From assembly GCF_037963835.1 (NCBI RefSeq), contig NZ_CP150145.1, positions 682,001 through 746,000 of the forward strand: a stretch of DNA of 64,000 bases. Reading direction: 5' to 3'. The stretch's first letter is position 1. Every line of letters starts with the position of its first letter. The translations under genes were made by a program, and so were the position numbers. The notes beneath the pieces were generated by a model. The model was given only the letters and a program-made list of their open reading frames with translations, had not been told where the DNA came from and made no database searches. This stretch comes from Paenibacillus sp. FSL H8-0332. GTDB taxonomy: Bacteria; Bacillota; Bacilli; Paenibacillales; Paenibacillaceae. Shown here in pieces: positions 1-10,100 of this stretch.

Positions 1-1
1 C

Positions 2-337
2 GGGTTCTTTGCACCTGACGAAGAGCCAGGGATTATCGCCAGTATTCAGCAGTCCAAGCCGGATGTGCTCATTCTTGCCATGGGTGCTCCGTACTCAGAT
101 AAATGGCTGTATAAGCACAAGGACGAATTGCAGGGGATTAAGCTTGTTTTTGGCGTGGGCGGAAGTCTGGATGTGATCTCCGGGAAAGTACGACCGGCAC
201 CGGCCATCTGGAAAAAAATGAATCTGGAGTGGGCGCACAGACTGTTGTTCTCACCCGTCGCCAAAGGCCAGAAGTCACGCTGGCGCAGACAATCTGCGCT
301 GCCGAAGTTCGTCTACCGGACGATGATCCGTAAATGA
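2..337 (+). CDS. WecG/TagA/CpsF-family glycosyltransferase, C-terminal part (5' truncated by window)
   Basis: The reading frame is open from the first bases, so the gene begins outside the window. The visible ~111 residues match the C-terminal half of the WecB/TagA/CpsF (GT26) family: GFFAPDEEPGII, then a hydrophobic strand ending in ILAMGAPYSDKW, then GVGGSLDVISGKVRPAP, then LEWAHRLL. The family transfers ManNAc-type sugars to lipid-linked GlcNAc in teichoic acid or exopolysaccharide synthesis on the inner membrane face. The family's usual R-x-P after GxxxRAP is present. The next gene starts 33 bases downstream on the same strand, so co-transcription is likely. Family assignment is firm; the exact sugar is unknown. 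Confidence 0.85.
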   Translation, partial: GFFAPDEEPGIIASIQQSKPDVLILAMGAPYSDKWLYKHKDELQGIKLVFGVGGSLDVISGKVRPAPAIWKKMNLEWAHRLLFSPVAKGQKSRWRRQSALPKFVYRTMIRK

Positions 338-370
338 AGTCTGCAAGCTTTAGAGAAAGGGGCTAAACCC

Positions 371-1513
371 ATGTCCAAGAGCTTTGAAGTAACACTCCAA
401 AAAGTAGTCGATCACTCTTACTTAATTGAAATTGGTGAGCATCTGTTTGCCTCATTGATCCGTGATTTGCAGCAGGGGCTGCTTATGGGGATTAGCAAAT
501 ATGCGATTATTACAGACTCTACGGTGGAGCCGTTATATGGCCGTCCTTTACTAGAGCTGTTACGTCATGAGGGATTCCAAGTGGAATTGTTCTCCTTTCC
601 GGCGGGCGAGAGCTCGAAGACCCGGGAGACGAAGGCAATGCTGGAGGACCAGTTGCTAAGCCATGCCTACGGCAGAGACTGCTGTATTATTGCGGTGGGG
701 GGCGGAGCGGTGACGGATCTGGCAGGATTTCTGGCCGGGACCTTTGGCCGGGGAGTACCTTCTCTGAATTATGCCACCACCTTGCTGGCAGCAGCAGATG
801 CCTCCGTTGGCGGCAAAACAGGCGTGAACACACCCGTCGCCACCAACCTGATAGGCGTCTTTCACCAGCCCCGTAAAGTATACATAGATTTGGCCGCTTG
901 GCGCACACTCCCTTCCCGTGAGTTCAGAAGCGGTTTGGCCGAGACCATCAAGCACGCTTGTCTGGGCGATGAGCAGTTCTTCGGTTACCTGGAAGCGAAC
1001 ATGGACAGAATCATTACGGAAGATGGGGAGCTGATCCTGGATGCCGGGGTGTGCGAGCATATTGCGCTGACGAATTGTCGGATCAAATATGAAGTGGTAG
1101 AGCAGGACGAGCATGAAAGTAATCTGCGGCAGATTCTGAATCTGGGGCATACGGCAGGCCGGGCGCTTGAGGCGCTCAGCGGTTACCGGCTGCTGCATGG
1201 CGAGGCCATTGCAGTGGGGCTGGTCATCCAGGCGAAGCTGGGTGTGAAGTTTGGTTATATGACGGAGGAAGAGGCTAACCGGGTAGTGGCTTTGCTGAAG
1301 AAGGCGGGTCTGCCAACAGAGCTTCCAGAGTACATTTCAAACCGGGCGTTAGTGGACAAGATGTACACGGACAAAAAAGTGCGCAGCGGCCGCATCCGCT
1401 TCGTCTTCCAGGAAGGTATCGGGAGGATGAAGCTTTTCGCTGACGGCTCTTATTCGGTTCCAGTTGAAGAATCGGAGGTCATGGAGCTGCTGGAGGAGCT
1501 TCGTGGGAGCTGA
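371..1513 (+). CDS. aroB: 3-dehydroquinate synthase-like sugar phosphate cyclase
   Basis: This 380-residue protein has the length and motif order of NAD- and zinc-dependent dehydroquinate synthase: GGGAVTDLAGFLA near residue 110, TTLLAAADASVGGKTGVN, SGLAETIKH, KYEVVEQDEHE, LRQILNLGHT, HGEAIAVGL and DKKVRSGRIRF. The enzyme would convert DAHP to 3-dehydroquinate in the shikimate pathway. Two features are atypical. The usual PTTLL is ATTLL, and the usual GHTxGHAIE is GHTAGRALE, so the second conserved His is Arg. The gene follows a glycosyltransferase rather than other aro genes. A paralogous cyclase acting on another sugar phosphate is therefore possible. The start is supported by an AAAGGGG site 9-10 bases upstream. 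Confidence 0.75.
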   Translation: MSKSFEVTLQKVVDHSYLIEIGEHLFASLIRDLQQGLLMGISKYAIITDSTVEPLYGRPLLELLRHEGFQVELFSFPAGESSKTRETKAMLEDQLLSHAYGRDCCIIAVGGGAVTDLAGFLAGTFGRGVPSLNYATTLLAAADASVGGKTGVNTPVATNLIGVFHQPRKVYIDLAAWRTLPSREFRSGLAETIKHACLGDEQFFGYLEANMDRIITEDGELILDAGVCEHIALTNCRIKYEVVEQDEHESNLRQILNLGHTAGRALEALSGYRLLHGEAIAVGLVIQAKLGVKFGYMTEEEANRVVALLKKAGLPTELPEYISNRALVDKMYTDKKVRSGRIRFVFQEGIGRMKLFADGSYSVPVEESEVMELLEELRGS

Positions 1514-1575
1514 AGCTGAAGCCGCATCCCTCCATTCTGGGTAATATAGAGAAATAGAGCTTAGGAGGGACGAAC

Positions 1576-1908
1576 ATGGGCAACCCGCTGAAGGAATTCA
1601 AGAACAGCATGGATGGGCTGAAGCAGTCACTGGACGGGGTAAAGCAATCCGTCGATGGACTGAAAGCTCCGATGGATGAGTTCAAAGCGAATATGCAGGA
1701 GACGGTGGAGTCGGCAAAGCTGCGGAGTGACGGGGTGAAGTCGGAGCTTGGGCGGATGAAGCAGTCGGTCAAGGATACTCAGGAGGTGCTTGGCGAGGTG
1801 AAGGAGACGCTGAGCGCATCGGCGGAGGTGCTGTACAAGAGGAAGCGATATCTAAGACTGTTCAGCCGCAAAAGAAAACCGCAAACCGCCAAGGCCCTCC
1901 GTTTGTAA
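1576..1908 (+). CDS. Small coiled-coil protein of unknown function
   Basis: This 110-residue protein is preceded by a good AGGAGG site. Residues 1-90 are a run of heptad-like, charged repeats (DGLKQSLDGVKQSVDGLK and related units) that should form a long amphipathic helix or coiled coil. The C-terminus is strongly basic (KRKRYLRLFSRKRKP). There is no signal peptide or membrane segment. It lies 62 bases after the dehydroquinate-synthase-like gene and before a strong terminator, so it is probably the last gene of that unit. I do not recognise a family. Confidence 0.7.
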   Translation: MGNPLKEFKNSMDGLKQSLDGVKQSVDGLKAPMDEFKANMQETVESAKLRSDGVKSELGRMKQSVKDTQEVLGEVKETLSASAEVLYKRKRYLRLFSRKRKPQTAKALRL

Positions 1909-1952
1909 TCTACACCCCACTTGTGCTGGGACATATTCCACGCGCCAAAAGA

Positions 1953-2000
1953 AAACGCAAGAGTCATGCGGCATCCGTACCGTGTGGCTCTTGCGTTTTT
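1953..2000. terminator. Strong bidirectional hairpin terminator
   Basis: AAACGCAAGAGTCATGCGG pairs across a short loop with CCGTGTGGCTCTTGCGTTT. It is followed by T-runs on the plus strand and preceded by A-runs, so it can stop the plus-strand unit ending at 1908 and the minus-strand gene ending at 2042. Confidence 0.85.
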
Positions 2001-2041
2001 GGTATTCCGGTCCATGCGGACTGAAGGGCCGTTTCCGCACA

Positions 2042-3844
2042 TCAAGGCGGCGTCAAGCTTAAGCTTCCCATCGAATCGACTACAAACACAGGTACAGACT
2101 CCTCACCAAGCTCCGTTTCCACCGTTCCATAACCGTTCTCGAACTGGCCGTTGACTGTGGCTAATCCAGTGATTTGGCTTATCTCGCCCTGAAGCAGCAG
2201 ATAGCGGCCGTTCGAATGGGCGACGGCTCTTCCGGCAGCGTCAATAGAGATATCGCAGGACAGCGTAACCTTCTCATAAGGAAACAGCTCAAGCTGTGTA
2301 GCATCTATAGGAGTGTATGTGAACTCCTGATAGAGTTCCGAGAATTCATAGGCCCCGTTTACCTGGCGGAAGATAGCAATCCTGCCCTCGACACCATTGG
2401 CCAGATCCGTGTTCATTACGCGGATGGAGCCATCCTCCGCCATCAGCTCATAGCTGCTGCCTGTGAAGCTGAACAGCAGGGAGATTCCCTCCGGCCGGAT
2501 GGCATAACCTGTGAAGGTGCTGCGTCCGTCAGCCTCGCCGCCGTTAGCTGCAACTACGGGAACTTCGGAGTAAGCAGACAACGCTTCGTCAAAAGAAAGA
2601 GCGCTCAGCATCCCCGAACCCGGGATCACCTCCCCGGTCCGGGTGGAGACCGTGCCGTCCCCGCTCATCTCGGCGTAGACCAGCTTGCCGCCAGCGTCTA
2701 CTCCGGCTACGGCTACCTTGGCACCGTACTTGTCAGTAACGGAGGCTGTAAGGGAGTAGCTGCCCGGCACTTCGCCGCCCGGCAGCAGCCGGACAGGTTC
2801 GGCCGTATTCCAGGCCAGTGTTGCGGCAGCGGTCTCCTTGGAGGTATCCTGCACTGGAGCCAGCTCCGCATAGAGCCTGATGGCATCCGCATACCGGCCG
2901 CCGCGCACATGGCGCGCGCCCTCGCGGAGCAGTCGGGCGATGCTGTTGTCGATCAGCTTCAGTACCTTGGAGCTGGTAATGCCGGCTGATGCCGCATAGC
3001 TGCGGTAGTCTACCGCATGTCCGGCGAAGGCTGTGATATTGCTGCCGTCCAGATCCTTGTTCAGGATGAGCGAAGCGCTCTCCTTAACCTGCTTGCTAAG
3101 CCAGGGCGCGGTATAACTATGATTCTTATAAGCTTCTTCCATAGAGAGGGCGCTCTCCAGCATAGGCCCGAAGCTTCCGGCTGCGGCCAGAGCCTTGAGT
3201 CTCGCGGTATCATGGGCCTTGAAGCTCGCAGCCAGCATCTTATCCTTGGCGGCGGTTCCCCCGTAATAGTCTGCCGGAATCTGCAGCAGGCTCCATTTGA
3301 GACTGTCCGTACTGTCGCTGCCCGTCCCCGAATCTGCCCCCTTAGACGAATCTGCGGCGAGTCCGGCCAGGTACTCATCCTTGAACTGCCGGAACCCGGC
3401 TGTCATCTTGTCTGAGAGGCCAGAATCCGCCGAGAGCCGGCGATAATAGGCTTCATAGGGACCGCCCGGCGTCATATACTTGCTCTTCAGGCTGAGCAGG
3501 GAGGCATAGCTCTCCATCATCCCTGAGAAATCCTTCACAGTCAGCTGGTCCTCCAGCGTTAAGGACAGTCTGCTTAGACTGCTGCGGATGCTCGTGATGG
3601 GAGCAAGCTCTGCCAGTCTTGCATTAATTTCTTCTTCTTTATAAGAAATTGCGTGATTGGCCGCAGCCAGACGGTACCGGTTCTCGGCAGCGATAAGCTC
3701 CCCGGCAGCGTACAATTTTCCGGCTTCTTGTACATCCTGAAGCTTGTTCTTAATCCCCAGCGCCTTCTGTCCCAGCGGGAGCAGCATCAAAATACACAGA
3801 ATAATCATAATATTCCGCAGGGTTACAGCCCGTATGATCGTCAT
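2042..3844 (-). CDS. Membrane-anchored protein with helical and beta domains, unknown family
   Basis: The chosen start is the ATG at 3844, giving 600 residues, because AAAGGGG lies just upstream and the protein then begins with a basic N-terminus and one hydrophobic segment (about residues 8-27), a signal anchor. Residues ~30-350 look mainly helical, with TPR-like stretches such as GRYADAIRLYAELAP. The last ~230 residues are beta-rich and end in FVVDSMGSLSLTPP. It is the third gene of a minus-strand unit with the 50-residue membrane peptide and the zinc-ribbon protein, divergent from the vWA gene at 5213. A role in the same extracytoplasmic machine is inferred from position only. Confidence 0.75.
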   Translation of the reverse strand: MTIIRAVTLRNIMIILCILMLLPLGQKALGIKNKLQDVQEAGKLYAAGELIAAENRYRLAAANHAISYKEEEINARLAELAPITSIRSSLSRLSLTLEDQLTVKDFSGMMESYASLLSLKSKYMTPGGPYEAYYRRLSADSGLSDKMTAGFRQFKDEYLAGLAADSSKGADSGTGSDSTDSLKWSLLQIPADYYGGTAAKDKMLAASFKAHDTARLKALAAAGSFGPMLESALSMEEAYKNHSYTAPWLSKQVKESASLILNKDLDGSNITAFAGHAVDYRSYAASAGITSSKVLKLIDNSIARLLREGARHVRGGRYADAIRLYAELAPVQDTSKETAAATLAWNTAEPVRLLPGGEVPGSYSLTASVTDKYGAKVAVAGVDAGGKLVYAEMSGDGTVSTRTGEVIPGSGMLSALSFDEALSAYSEVPVVAANGGEADGRSTFTGYAIRPEGISLLFSFTGSSYELMAEDGSIRVMNTDLANGVEGRIAIFRQVNGAYEFSELYQEFTYTPIDATQLELFPYEKVTLSCDISIDAAGRAVAHSNGRYLLLQGEISQITGLATVNGQFENGYGTVETELGEESVPVFVVDSMGSLSLTPP

Positions 3845-3899
3845 ATAATATAGCCCCTTTATTTCATAGATAAGGATTAGAGCGACAGTCCGTCTAACC

Positions 3900-4823
3900 T
3901 TATACTTCAGGGTCCCAGCGGTACTTAAGCTCACGGATCTCCTCCACCTTGGCATCCAGGCCGTTCCACGGCTCATAAGGGTTCGCGGCAATGAGTCTGG
4001 ATAAGCGCAGGAAGCGGTCCTTGGGCAGCTCCTGCACATAGCGGCCGATCATGCCGGAGTAGAGCAGCGCGTATCGCTTCATGCGGACCGCAGCACTGGC
4101 AACGGCGGCCATAATGACCAGCCCCGTATCCATTTCGAGAATCTGCACCTCGTAATTCTTGACATAGCGCAGGGTGCGGTCTTTGATCAGCTCGGGGCGG
4201 ACCCTGGCGATCTCACCGATATATTCAGCCAGCAGCGGCTCGAAGTCCTTCAGCAGCAGCTGCTCCAGCTCCAGCGTCATGTCCTTGCGCAGCTGGAAGC
4301 CGTGCAGCAGGGCGACACGCTGGCGGGAGATCCGGTCTCCGCGCAGCAGCACGGAGATCTCGCGCAGCTTCTCATAAGCGAGCACATCATTCTCGCGCAG
4401 TACCGTCACGGCTTCCTGGCGGTTCAGCTCCAGATCTTCCTTGATGCTGAAAATATTGCGGCCAAGCAGTTTGTTCAGCGCATACAGATTTTCGTTCTGA
4501 CGTACTTTCCGCTGCGTATAGTAGACCAGTCCGGCTAATATTAGGCCGCCTGCGCCGCACAGCACCATCTGCTGCAGATTCTGCCCGAAATAGATTCCAG
4601 CCAGGGTCAGCAGGAGAATAACGAGCAGCCGGGTCTGTACCCTGCGCCCGGCCTGAGACACTGCATACTTCTCTACCGGAGTCAGCGAGGCGCGGCCGCA
4701 GCGGGTGCAGCGTTCCTCGCCCAGCGCGGTGTAATGGTGACAGCGGCGGCAGATGCGCAGCTTCTCGAAGGAGTAGCGGGGAGCTTTGAAGGGACGGAAG
4801 ATCACCGGTTTCTTTTTACTCAC
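3900..4823 (-). CDS. Zinc-ribbon membrane protein, unknown function
   Basis: This 307-residue protein starts at a GTG that overlaps the end of the upstream 50-codon gene by 8 bases. The N-terminus has a zinc-ribbon pattern, CRRCHHYTALGEERCTRCG (residues ~25-43). Two hydrophobic segments follow (about 65-83 and 87-103), then a long charged helical cytoplasmic domain with DVLAYEKLREI and LEQLLLKDFEPLL. Zinc-ribbon plus two-TM layouts often serve as adaptors. It sits in the divergent arm of the vWA/tubulin locus. I cannot name a family. Confidence 0.75.
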   Translation of the reverse strand: MSKKKPVIFRPFKAPRYSFEKLRICRRCHHYTALGEERCTRCGRASLTPVEKYAVSQAGRRVQTRLLVILLLTLAGIYFGQNLQQMVLCGAGGLILAGLVYYTQRKVRQNENLYALNKLLGRNIFSIKEDLELNRQEAVTVLRENDVLAYEKLREISVLLRGDRISRQRVALLHGFQLRKDMTLELEQLLLKDFEPLLAEYIGEIARVRPELIKDRTLRYVKNYEVQILEMDTGLVIMAAVASAAVRMKRYALLYSGMIGRYVQELPKDRFLRLSRLIAANPYEPWNGLDAKVEEIRELKYRWDPEV

Positions 4824-4968
4824 GGGCCGTATCCCCTCCGTTCAATGCAGCCAGCAGGCGCTCGTCGATATCCTCACGGGTGAGCGGCTTCCGCTGGCGG
4901 GAAGCATATAGAATAATCTGAATCACAGCATAGAGAAACGTTATCCCGAGTATGGCGTATGTAATCAT
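4816..4968 (-). CDS. 50-residue single-pass membrane peptide
   Basis: An ATG at 4968 preceded by AGGAAGAG opens a 50-codon frame: a hydrophobic segment MITYAILGITFLYAVIQIIL, then a basic stop-transfer SRQRK and a charged tail LTREDIDERLLAALNGG. The stop codon overlaps the GTG start of the zinc-ribbon gene, which indicates translational coupling and argues that the small gene is real. It heads the minus-strand unit divergent from the vWA gene. Function is unknown; it could be an assembly or regulatory subunit for the downstream membrane proteins. Confidence 0.65.
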   Translation of the reverse strand: MITYAILGITFLYAVIQIILYASRQRKPLTREDIDERLLAALNGGDTARE

Positions 4969-5212
4969 GGAACTCTTCCTTTCTGCTCTGGTTACGGTCT
5001 TTTAATCAAATATTCAGGATTGCGGCGTATACTTAGAATAGTCTATCCGGCTCAGGATGGCGATTGCCACTAGCGGAAGTGCCGGTCCAGCGGTCACTAT
5101 GTTGAAGTTTACAAGGTTTAATTATATCATAATGGCATGCTATTGACAGAATTTAGCTATGCGTTACGGATCTGCCATATCCGCCTAATTTCACACAAGA
5201 GGAGCCCAATTT

Positions 5213-7033
5213 ATGCTTCGTAACGAACGTTATTTCAGCAAGGCCAAGAATAGACTGCAGCGCATATTGCCTGTATTGCTCATGATCTTATGCATCACTG
5301 TATCTCCATATGCTGCTTCGAGAGCCAGCGCGGCTTCGGCCGCACCCTCACATATCGATGCTGTGCTGCTGATCGATGTCAGCAACTCGATGAACAAGAG
5401 CGACAAGAACAAGATAGCCAATGAAGCGATGAAGATGTTCATAGATATGCTGTCCACCCAAGGCGATAAGGTAGGTATTGTGGCCTACACCGATAAGGTG
5501 CAGCGCGAGAAGGCGCTGCTTGGCATCAAATCCGCCGGCGACAAGGAGGATCTGAAGAATTTCATCGACGGGCTTAGCCGCGGACCCTACACGGACCTGG
5601 CGGTCGGGATGGAAGAGGCGGTGAAGGTGCTGGAGAACGGCAGCGACCCCGGCCATGAGCCGATGATCGTGATGCTGGCGGACGGCAACAATGACCTGAA
5701 TGAAGCCAGCGGCCGGAAGCAGTCTGATTCCGACAAAGAGCTGAAAGCGGCAGTAGAGGCTGCTAAGCAGAAGGGGTATCCCATATATACCATAGGGCTG
5801 AATGCGGACGGCAAGCTGAACAAGAATATTCTGGCCGGACTGTCCAGCGAGACAGGCGGCAAGGCGTTCACCACGAATTCTGCCGATGATCTGCCGCAGA
5901 TTCTCAGCGAGATTTTTGCCAGCCACTTGAAGCTGAAGGTGGTGCCGGTGCCGTCCATTACGGCAAACGGCGATTATCAGGAAGTTACGGTCAATGTGCC
6001 CAACGGCAGCGTACTCGAAGCGAATATTTCCATCATGTCCTCTAAGCCGGTGACCGCAAAGCTCAGTAATCCTGCAGGGAAGGAAGTAGCAATTCCCTCC
6101 GATAAAGTGCTGTTATCCAAGTCGTCCAGCTATACGCTGATCAAGCTGCTGTCGCCGGAGGAGGGAGACTGGAAGCTCCAGGTCAAGGGAGTGCCGAAGG
6201 ACAAGATCGATATTAACCTGGTATTCAACTACGATCTGGAGCTGAAGCTGGATGCCCTGCCCTCCAAGTCTTACGGCAAAGGCGACACGGTGGATATCTC
6301 CTCGCATTTGTTCAGCAACGGGACAGAGGTAACGGAGAGCAGCCTGTACCAGGATATGAAGGCTGTGCTGCTGGCTACAGATAAGGACACCGGCCAGGTC
6401 CAGGAGATTCCGCTGGATAACTCGGGTGCCGAGTTCAAGGGTGCTTTTGAAATCAAGGATAATCATGAATACGAGCTGAAGGTCCGGGCCGAAGAGAGCA
6501 GCTTCTATCGGGAGAGCGATGTGCTGACCATCAATGCCAAGACCGGAACGGTGGCGACTACCCCGCCGTCAGCAGGTACTCCTACGGGCGAAGAGCCTGC
6601 TGAGGAGAAGACCTCGAACACGCTGTACTATATCATCGGCGGGATTGTACTGCTGCTGGCTGCGGCTGCCGCATTCTGGGTGCTGCGCAGTAAGGCAAAC
6701 CGGGGGTTCGTCGGACAACTGGTAGTGGAAGTGGTGGACGGCAACACCGGAGAGAAAACCTATCCGCAGTACAAGAAGCTCGCCGCCTTCCGCGGCAAAT
6801 TCACCCTGCATCAGCTCCTGCAGCTTGCTCCTGAACTGAAGGAGAGCGAGAAGCTGATCTTCACCCCGGGAACCCATGACCGGCTCCTGCTGCGCGGGGG
6901 CGAAGGGATCTCGGTGGAACGCTCGGGGCGTGCTGCTGATACCTCGCGGGGCCTAGAGATGAAGAGCGGGGATCGGGTAACGGTCTCTCTGCAGACGGTA
7001 GACAAGACGATTCTATTGGAATATTTGATCTGA
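5213..7033 (+). CDS. Extracytoplasmic vWA-domain protein with C-terminal membrane anchor
   Basis: This 606-residue protein has a signal peptide (hydrophobic residues ~17-34, Ala-rich cleavage region to ~45). A von Willebrand A domain follows, with MIDAS signature DVSNS at 55-59, a threonine loop (YTDLAVGM) and MLADGNND. About 200 residues of beta-sandwich-like sequence come next, then one membrane helix (~470-490). The last ~110 residues form a cytoplasmic beta-rich domain (VGQLVVEVVDGNTGEK and onward). The vWA fold would bind a ligand or partner outside the cell through a metal, and the tail could signal inside. It is the first gene of the plus-strand unit with the tubulin-like gene 85 bases downstream. 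A TTGACA at 5143 with a weak -10 may be its promoter. Confidence 0.85.
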   Translation: MLRNERYFSKAKNRLQRILPVLLMILCITVSPYAASRASAASAAPSHIDAVLLIDVSNSMNKSDKNKIANEAMKMFIDMLSTQGDKVGIVAYTDKVQREKALLGIKSAGDKEDLKNFIDGLSRGPYTDLAVGMEEAVKVLENGSDPGHEPMIVMLADGNNDLNEASGRKQSDSDKELKAAVEAAKQKGYPIYTIGLNADGKLNKNILAGLSSETGGKAFTTNSADDLPQILSEIFASHLKLKVVPVPSITANGDYQEVTVNVPNGSVLEANISIMSSKPVTAKLSNPAGKEVAIPSDKVLLSKSSSYTLIKLLSPEEGDWKLQVKGVPKDKIDINLVFNYDLELKLDALPSKSYGKGDTVDISSHLFSNGTEVTESSLYQDMKAVLLATDKDTGQVQEIPLDNSGAEFKGAFEIKDNHEYELKVRAEESSFYRESDVLTINAKTGTVATTPPSAGTPTGEEPAEEKTSNTLYYIIGGIVLLLAAAAAFWVLRSKANRGFVGQLVVEVVDGNTGEKTYPQYKKLAAFRGKFTLHQLLQLAPELKESEKLIFTPGTHDRLLLRGGEGISVERSGRAADTSRGLEMKSGDRVTVSLQTVDKTILLEYLI

Positions 7034-7118
7034 TAAACAGGCTAAGTGTATGCTCCCGAAACGATTATGCGAAGTGATTCGGGATGCATAGGCTATCACA
7101 ACTTTTGGGGGAGAACCT

Positions 7119-10100
7119 ATGAAACCGGTAGTAAGAGAACATATTCAACAGCTGGATGTATCGCTTGGCGGAGGGATCGTCAGCGACAAGATTAGAGTGG
7201 ATACCATCGACAATCCGATCCTCATTATTGGGCTTGGCGGCACGGGCATCGATGCCCTGCTGCGGCTCAAATACCAGATTAACCGCCGCTTCAAGCTGCC
7301 TGAAGATCCGTTGTCCAAGAAGAAGCGGGATAAGCCCGACAACGTGGAGTTCCTGGCGTTCGAGACCAATGAACAGGACCGCGGCAAAAAATACAAGGGC
7401 ATCGGCCTCGACCCGCAGAATGAATTCGTGCTGCTGGCCAATGCCGAGATCGGCGGACTGCTGCAGAACCGCAGCATCCTGGATTCTTACATTACAGACT
7501 GGCTGTCGCCGGAGCTGAGCATCACAGACGGCATGAACGGAGCCGCCGGGGTGCGCCAGGCCGGACGCCTCCTCTTGTTCACGAAGATCAACCAGGTGGT
7601 TGCCGCTATCGATAAGAAGATCAAGACGCTGTCTGTCGGCACCAGCAAGAAGCTCATGGTCTTCCTGCTCACCGGTCTGTCCGGCGGAACCGGCAGCGGG
7701 GCGTTCCTGGATATTACCTACATCGTGCGCGGTATTATTGAACGTGACTACGGCGCAGCCGGGATCGACCGTGTCAATACGCTGGGTTATCTGTTCACAC
7801 CGGACGTCAATTTGTCCAACAAAAGCCTCAGCGAGCATACCCGCGAGTATATCCGCAAGAACGGGTATGCCGCGCTCAAAGAGCTGGATTACTGGATGAA
7901 CGTGGACAGCCGGGGCGAACGCTTCCGCCAGAAATACGGCAATATTCTGAGCGTCAACTCGCCGCTGCCGCCGTTCAATCTCTGTCATCTGATCTCCGCA
8001 ACCAATACGGAAGGCAAGCTGCTGGAGAATGCCTACGATTACTGCATGAACGTGACGGCTGAGAACATCACCAACTTCATGGCCAGTGAAGAGAAGGCCT
8101 CCGGCGAGGAATTCGCCATCCATGACTATATCAGCAACATCCGCACGAATATTGCCCAGATGAACAAGACCTATCCTGCCAACTATGAATACAACATTAT
8201 CGGAGCATCCTCGGCCGTGCTGCCGATTGAGGAAATGACAACCTACCTGGCCTACCGCCTCTTCGACAAAATGGACAAGATGTTCCATCACGCCCCGAAT
8301 CAGGAGGATGTGGAGAAGATGGCGCGTAAGCTCGGCATTGATCTTGATACGATGATCAAGACGTTCGAGTCCCGTGTGCCGGAGCCGCTGCCGGGCTATC
8401 AGAACAGCGAGCGCCTTAGCCATGCGAATGTGGTCAAGAATCAGGTCGTCAGCATGGATACGGAGCTGGAGCAGAACTTCCTGGCCCGTGCGCGTGAGGA
8501 ATATATCAAATCCAAGAAGCAGCTTCCAGGCGAGATTGCCGGACAGTTCGGCGAAGAGCTGGAACGCATCTTCCTGCATCCCGAGCAGGGGCCGTTCTAT
8601 GTGTCGCGGCTGCTGTACACCGAGAAGGGCTTCTGCATCCTGAAGCTGATCCAGTCTTATATTGAAGCGCTGCGCGAGAGTCTCTTGCGCCTGCCGCGTG
8701 ATATTGAGACCGCACAGGAGAGTGCAGAGGATAAGCTGGGCGATGCGCGGAGCGCTTTTGTGTCCAAAGAGAAGAAGAAGAATGCCTATATTGAAGCCAA
8801 AATCAATGAATACTGGCTACATGCCGATGTGGAGCGCACCGAGCAGATGATCCAGTTCTATGAAGATCTGTATGAGCTGCTGAATGAAGAGAACAGCCGG
8901 ATCTACGGTGTGTTCACCGAGATTCTGACCGCGCTCAGCTCGATCTTCGAGAAGAACGGCGACATTCTGATTAACGGCGAAGAGCAGGCAGATCACAAGG
9001 GCAACAAAACCTACTACTGGAATATCGTCAATGTGCCGGATATTTCGGCAACCATCTCCAAGGTGATGGACCAGAAGGACGGCGACGATCTGATCCGTGA
9101 TTTCACGCGCGAAATGCTGAAGCATTCTGGACGCTGGGTCAAAGAGCAGGAGATTGATATCGTCCGTTCGATCTCTGAATTCCTCAGCGACAAGTTCGGG
9201 GATCTGATTACCCGCTCGATGGAGGATTTCCTGGTGATGAAATACGGGCACGAGGAGCCGCTGGATAAGTTCGTGGAGCGGATTATTGCCGGACGTCTGG
9301 ATGAGGATGCGGTACCGATTTTCCACCTCAGCAACAGCTCTGGCAGTCTGCACTTCCCGTCCTGGGGCTTCGTCTCTGTGCCGGTGAAGGCGCCGGGGAT
9401 TCTGAAGGGTGTGCGGAATTATCAGAACAATGCACTCGGCAAATCGCAGTTCACGATCAAGGAGAGTCAGGTGAAAAACCGGATTTTCTGGCTGAATACA
9501 CGCAACGGGGTACCGCTGTTCGTATACACGCCGCTGCGGGTTTTCGAGGAGAACTATGAACGGACCATCCTCGATAAAGAGGGTATTGGACGCCATCTCG
9601 TGATGACCGACAAGGACAACTGGACCTATCTGCCTTCACCGATCCCGGAGAAGTCATGGGGCGATACTTACGTGAATCCGCGCGTCCGTGATTATAATGC
9701 CAGAGTGCGTGCAGATTTCGGCCGGGCGCTGGAGTCCGGTGTGATTATAGAGAAGGGTGTAGATGAGAACACCAGCAGCCGCTTCTCGGTGATCTTCACG
9801 AAGCCGCTGGATCTGGGCAAGCTGCTGGGCGCTTATGATCTGCAGCTGGATGCGCCGCGTCCGAATCTGGGTGAAGTGCGCAAGGCTGCTGAAGAGCTCA
9901 AAGCGCTTCGCACAGGAGGTCTTGAACGCGAAGCCGTGAAGGATATCTTCGGCAGCATTAATCTGGAGCTGGCCCAGGAGAACCTGATCCGTTCCCCGCA
10001 GCTCATCGCCCGTGTCCGTGAGGAGCTGGCGAAATATGATGCGCTGGCAGCCAAGTCACAGGAGCTGGAGGCGCTGGTGCATCAGCATCTGGATGAAGAC

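Noticed and set aside
7065..8579. 504-codon frame on the minus strand opposite the tubulin-like gene
   Set aside because: The plus-strand frame has clear nucleotide-binding motifs, gene coupling and a ribosome site. The antisense frame has none and reflects codon bias.
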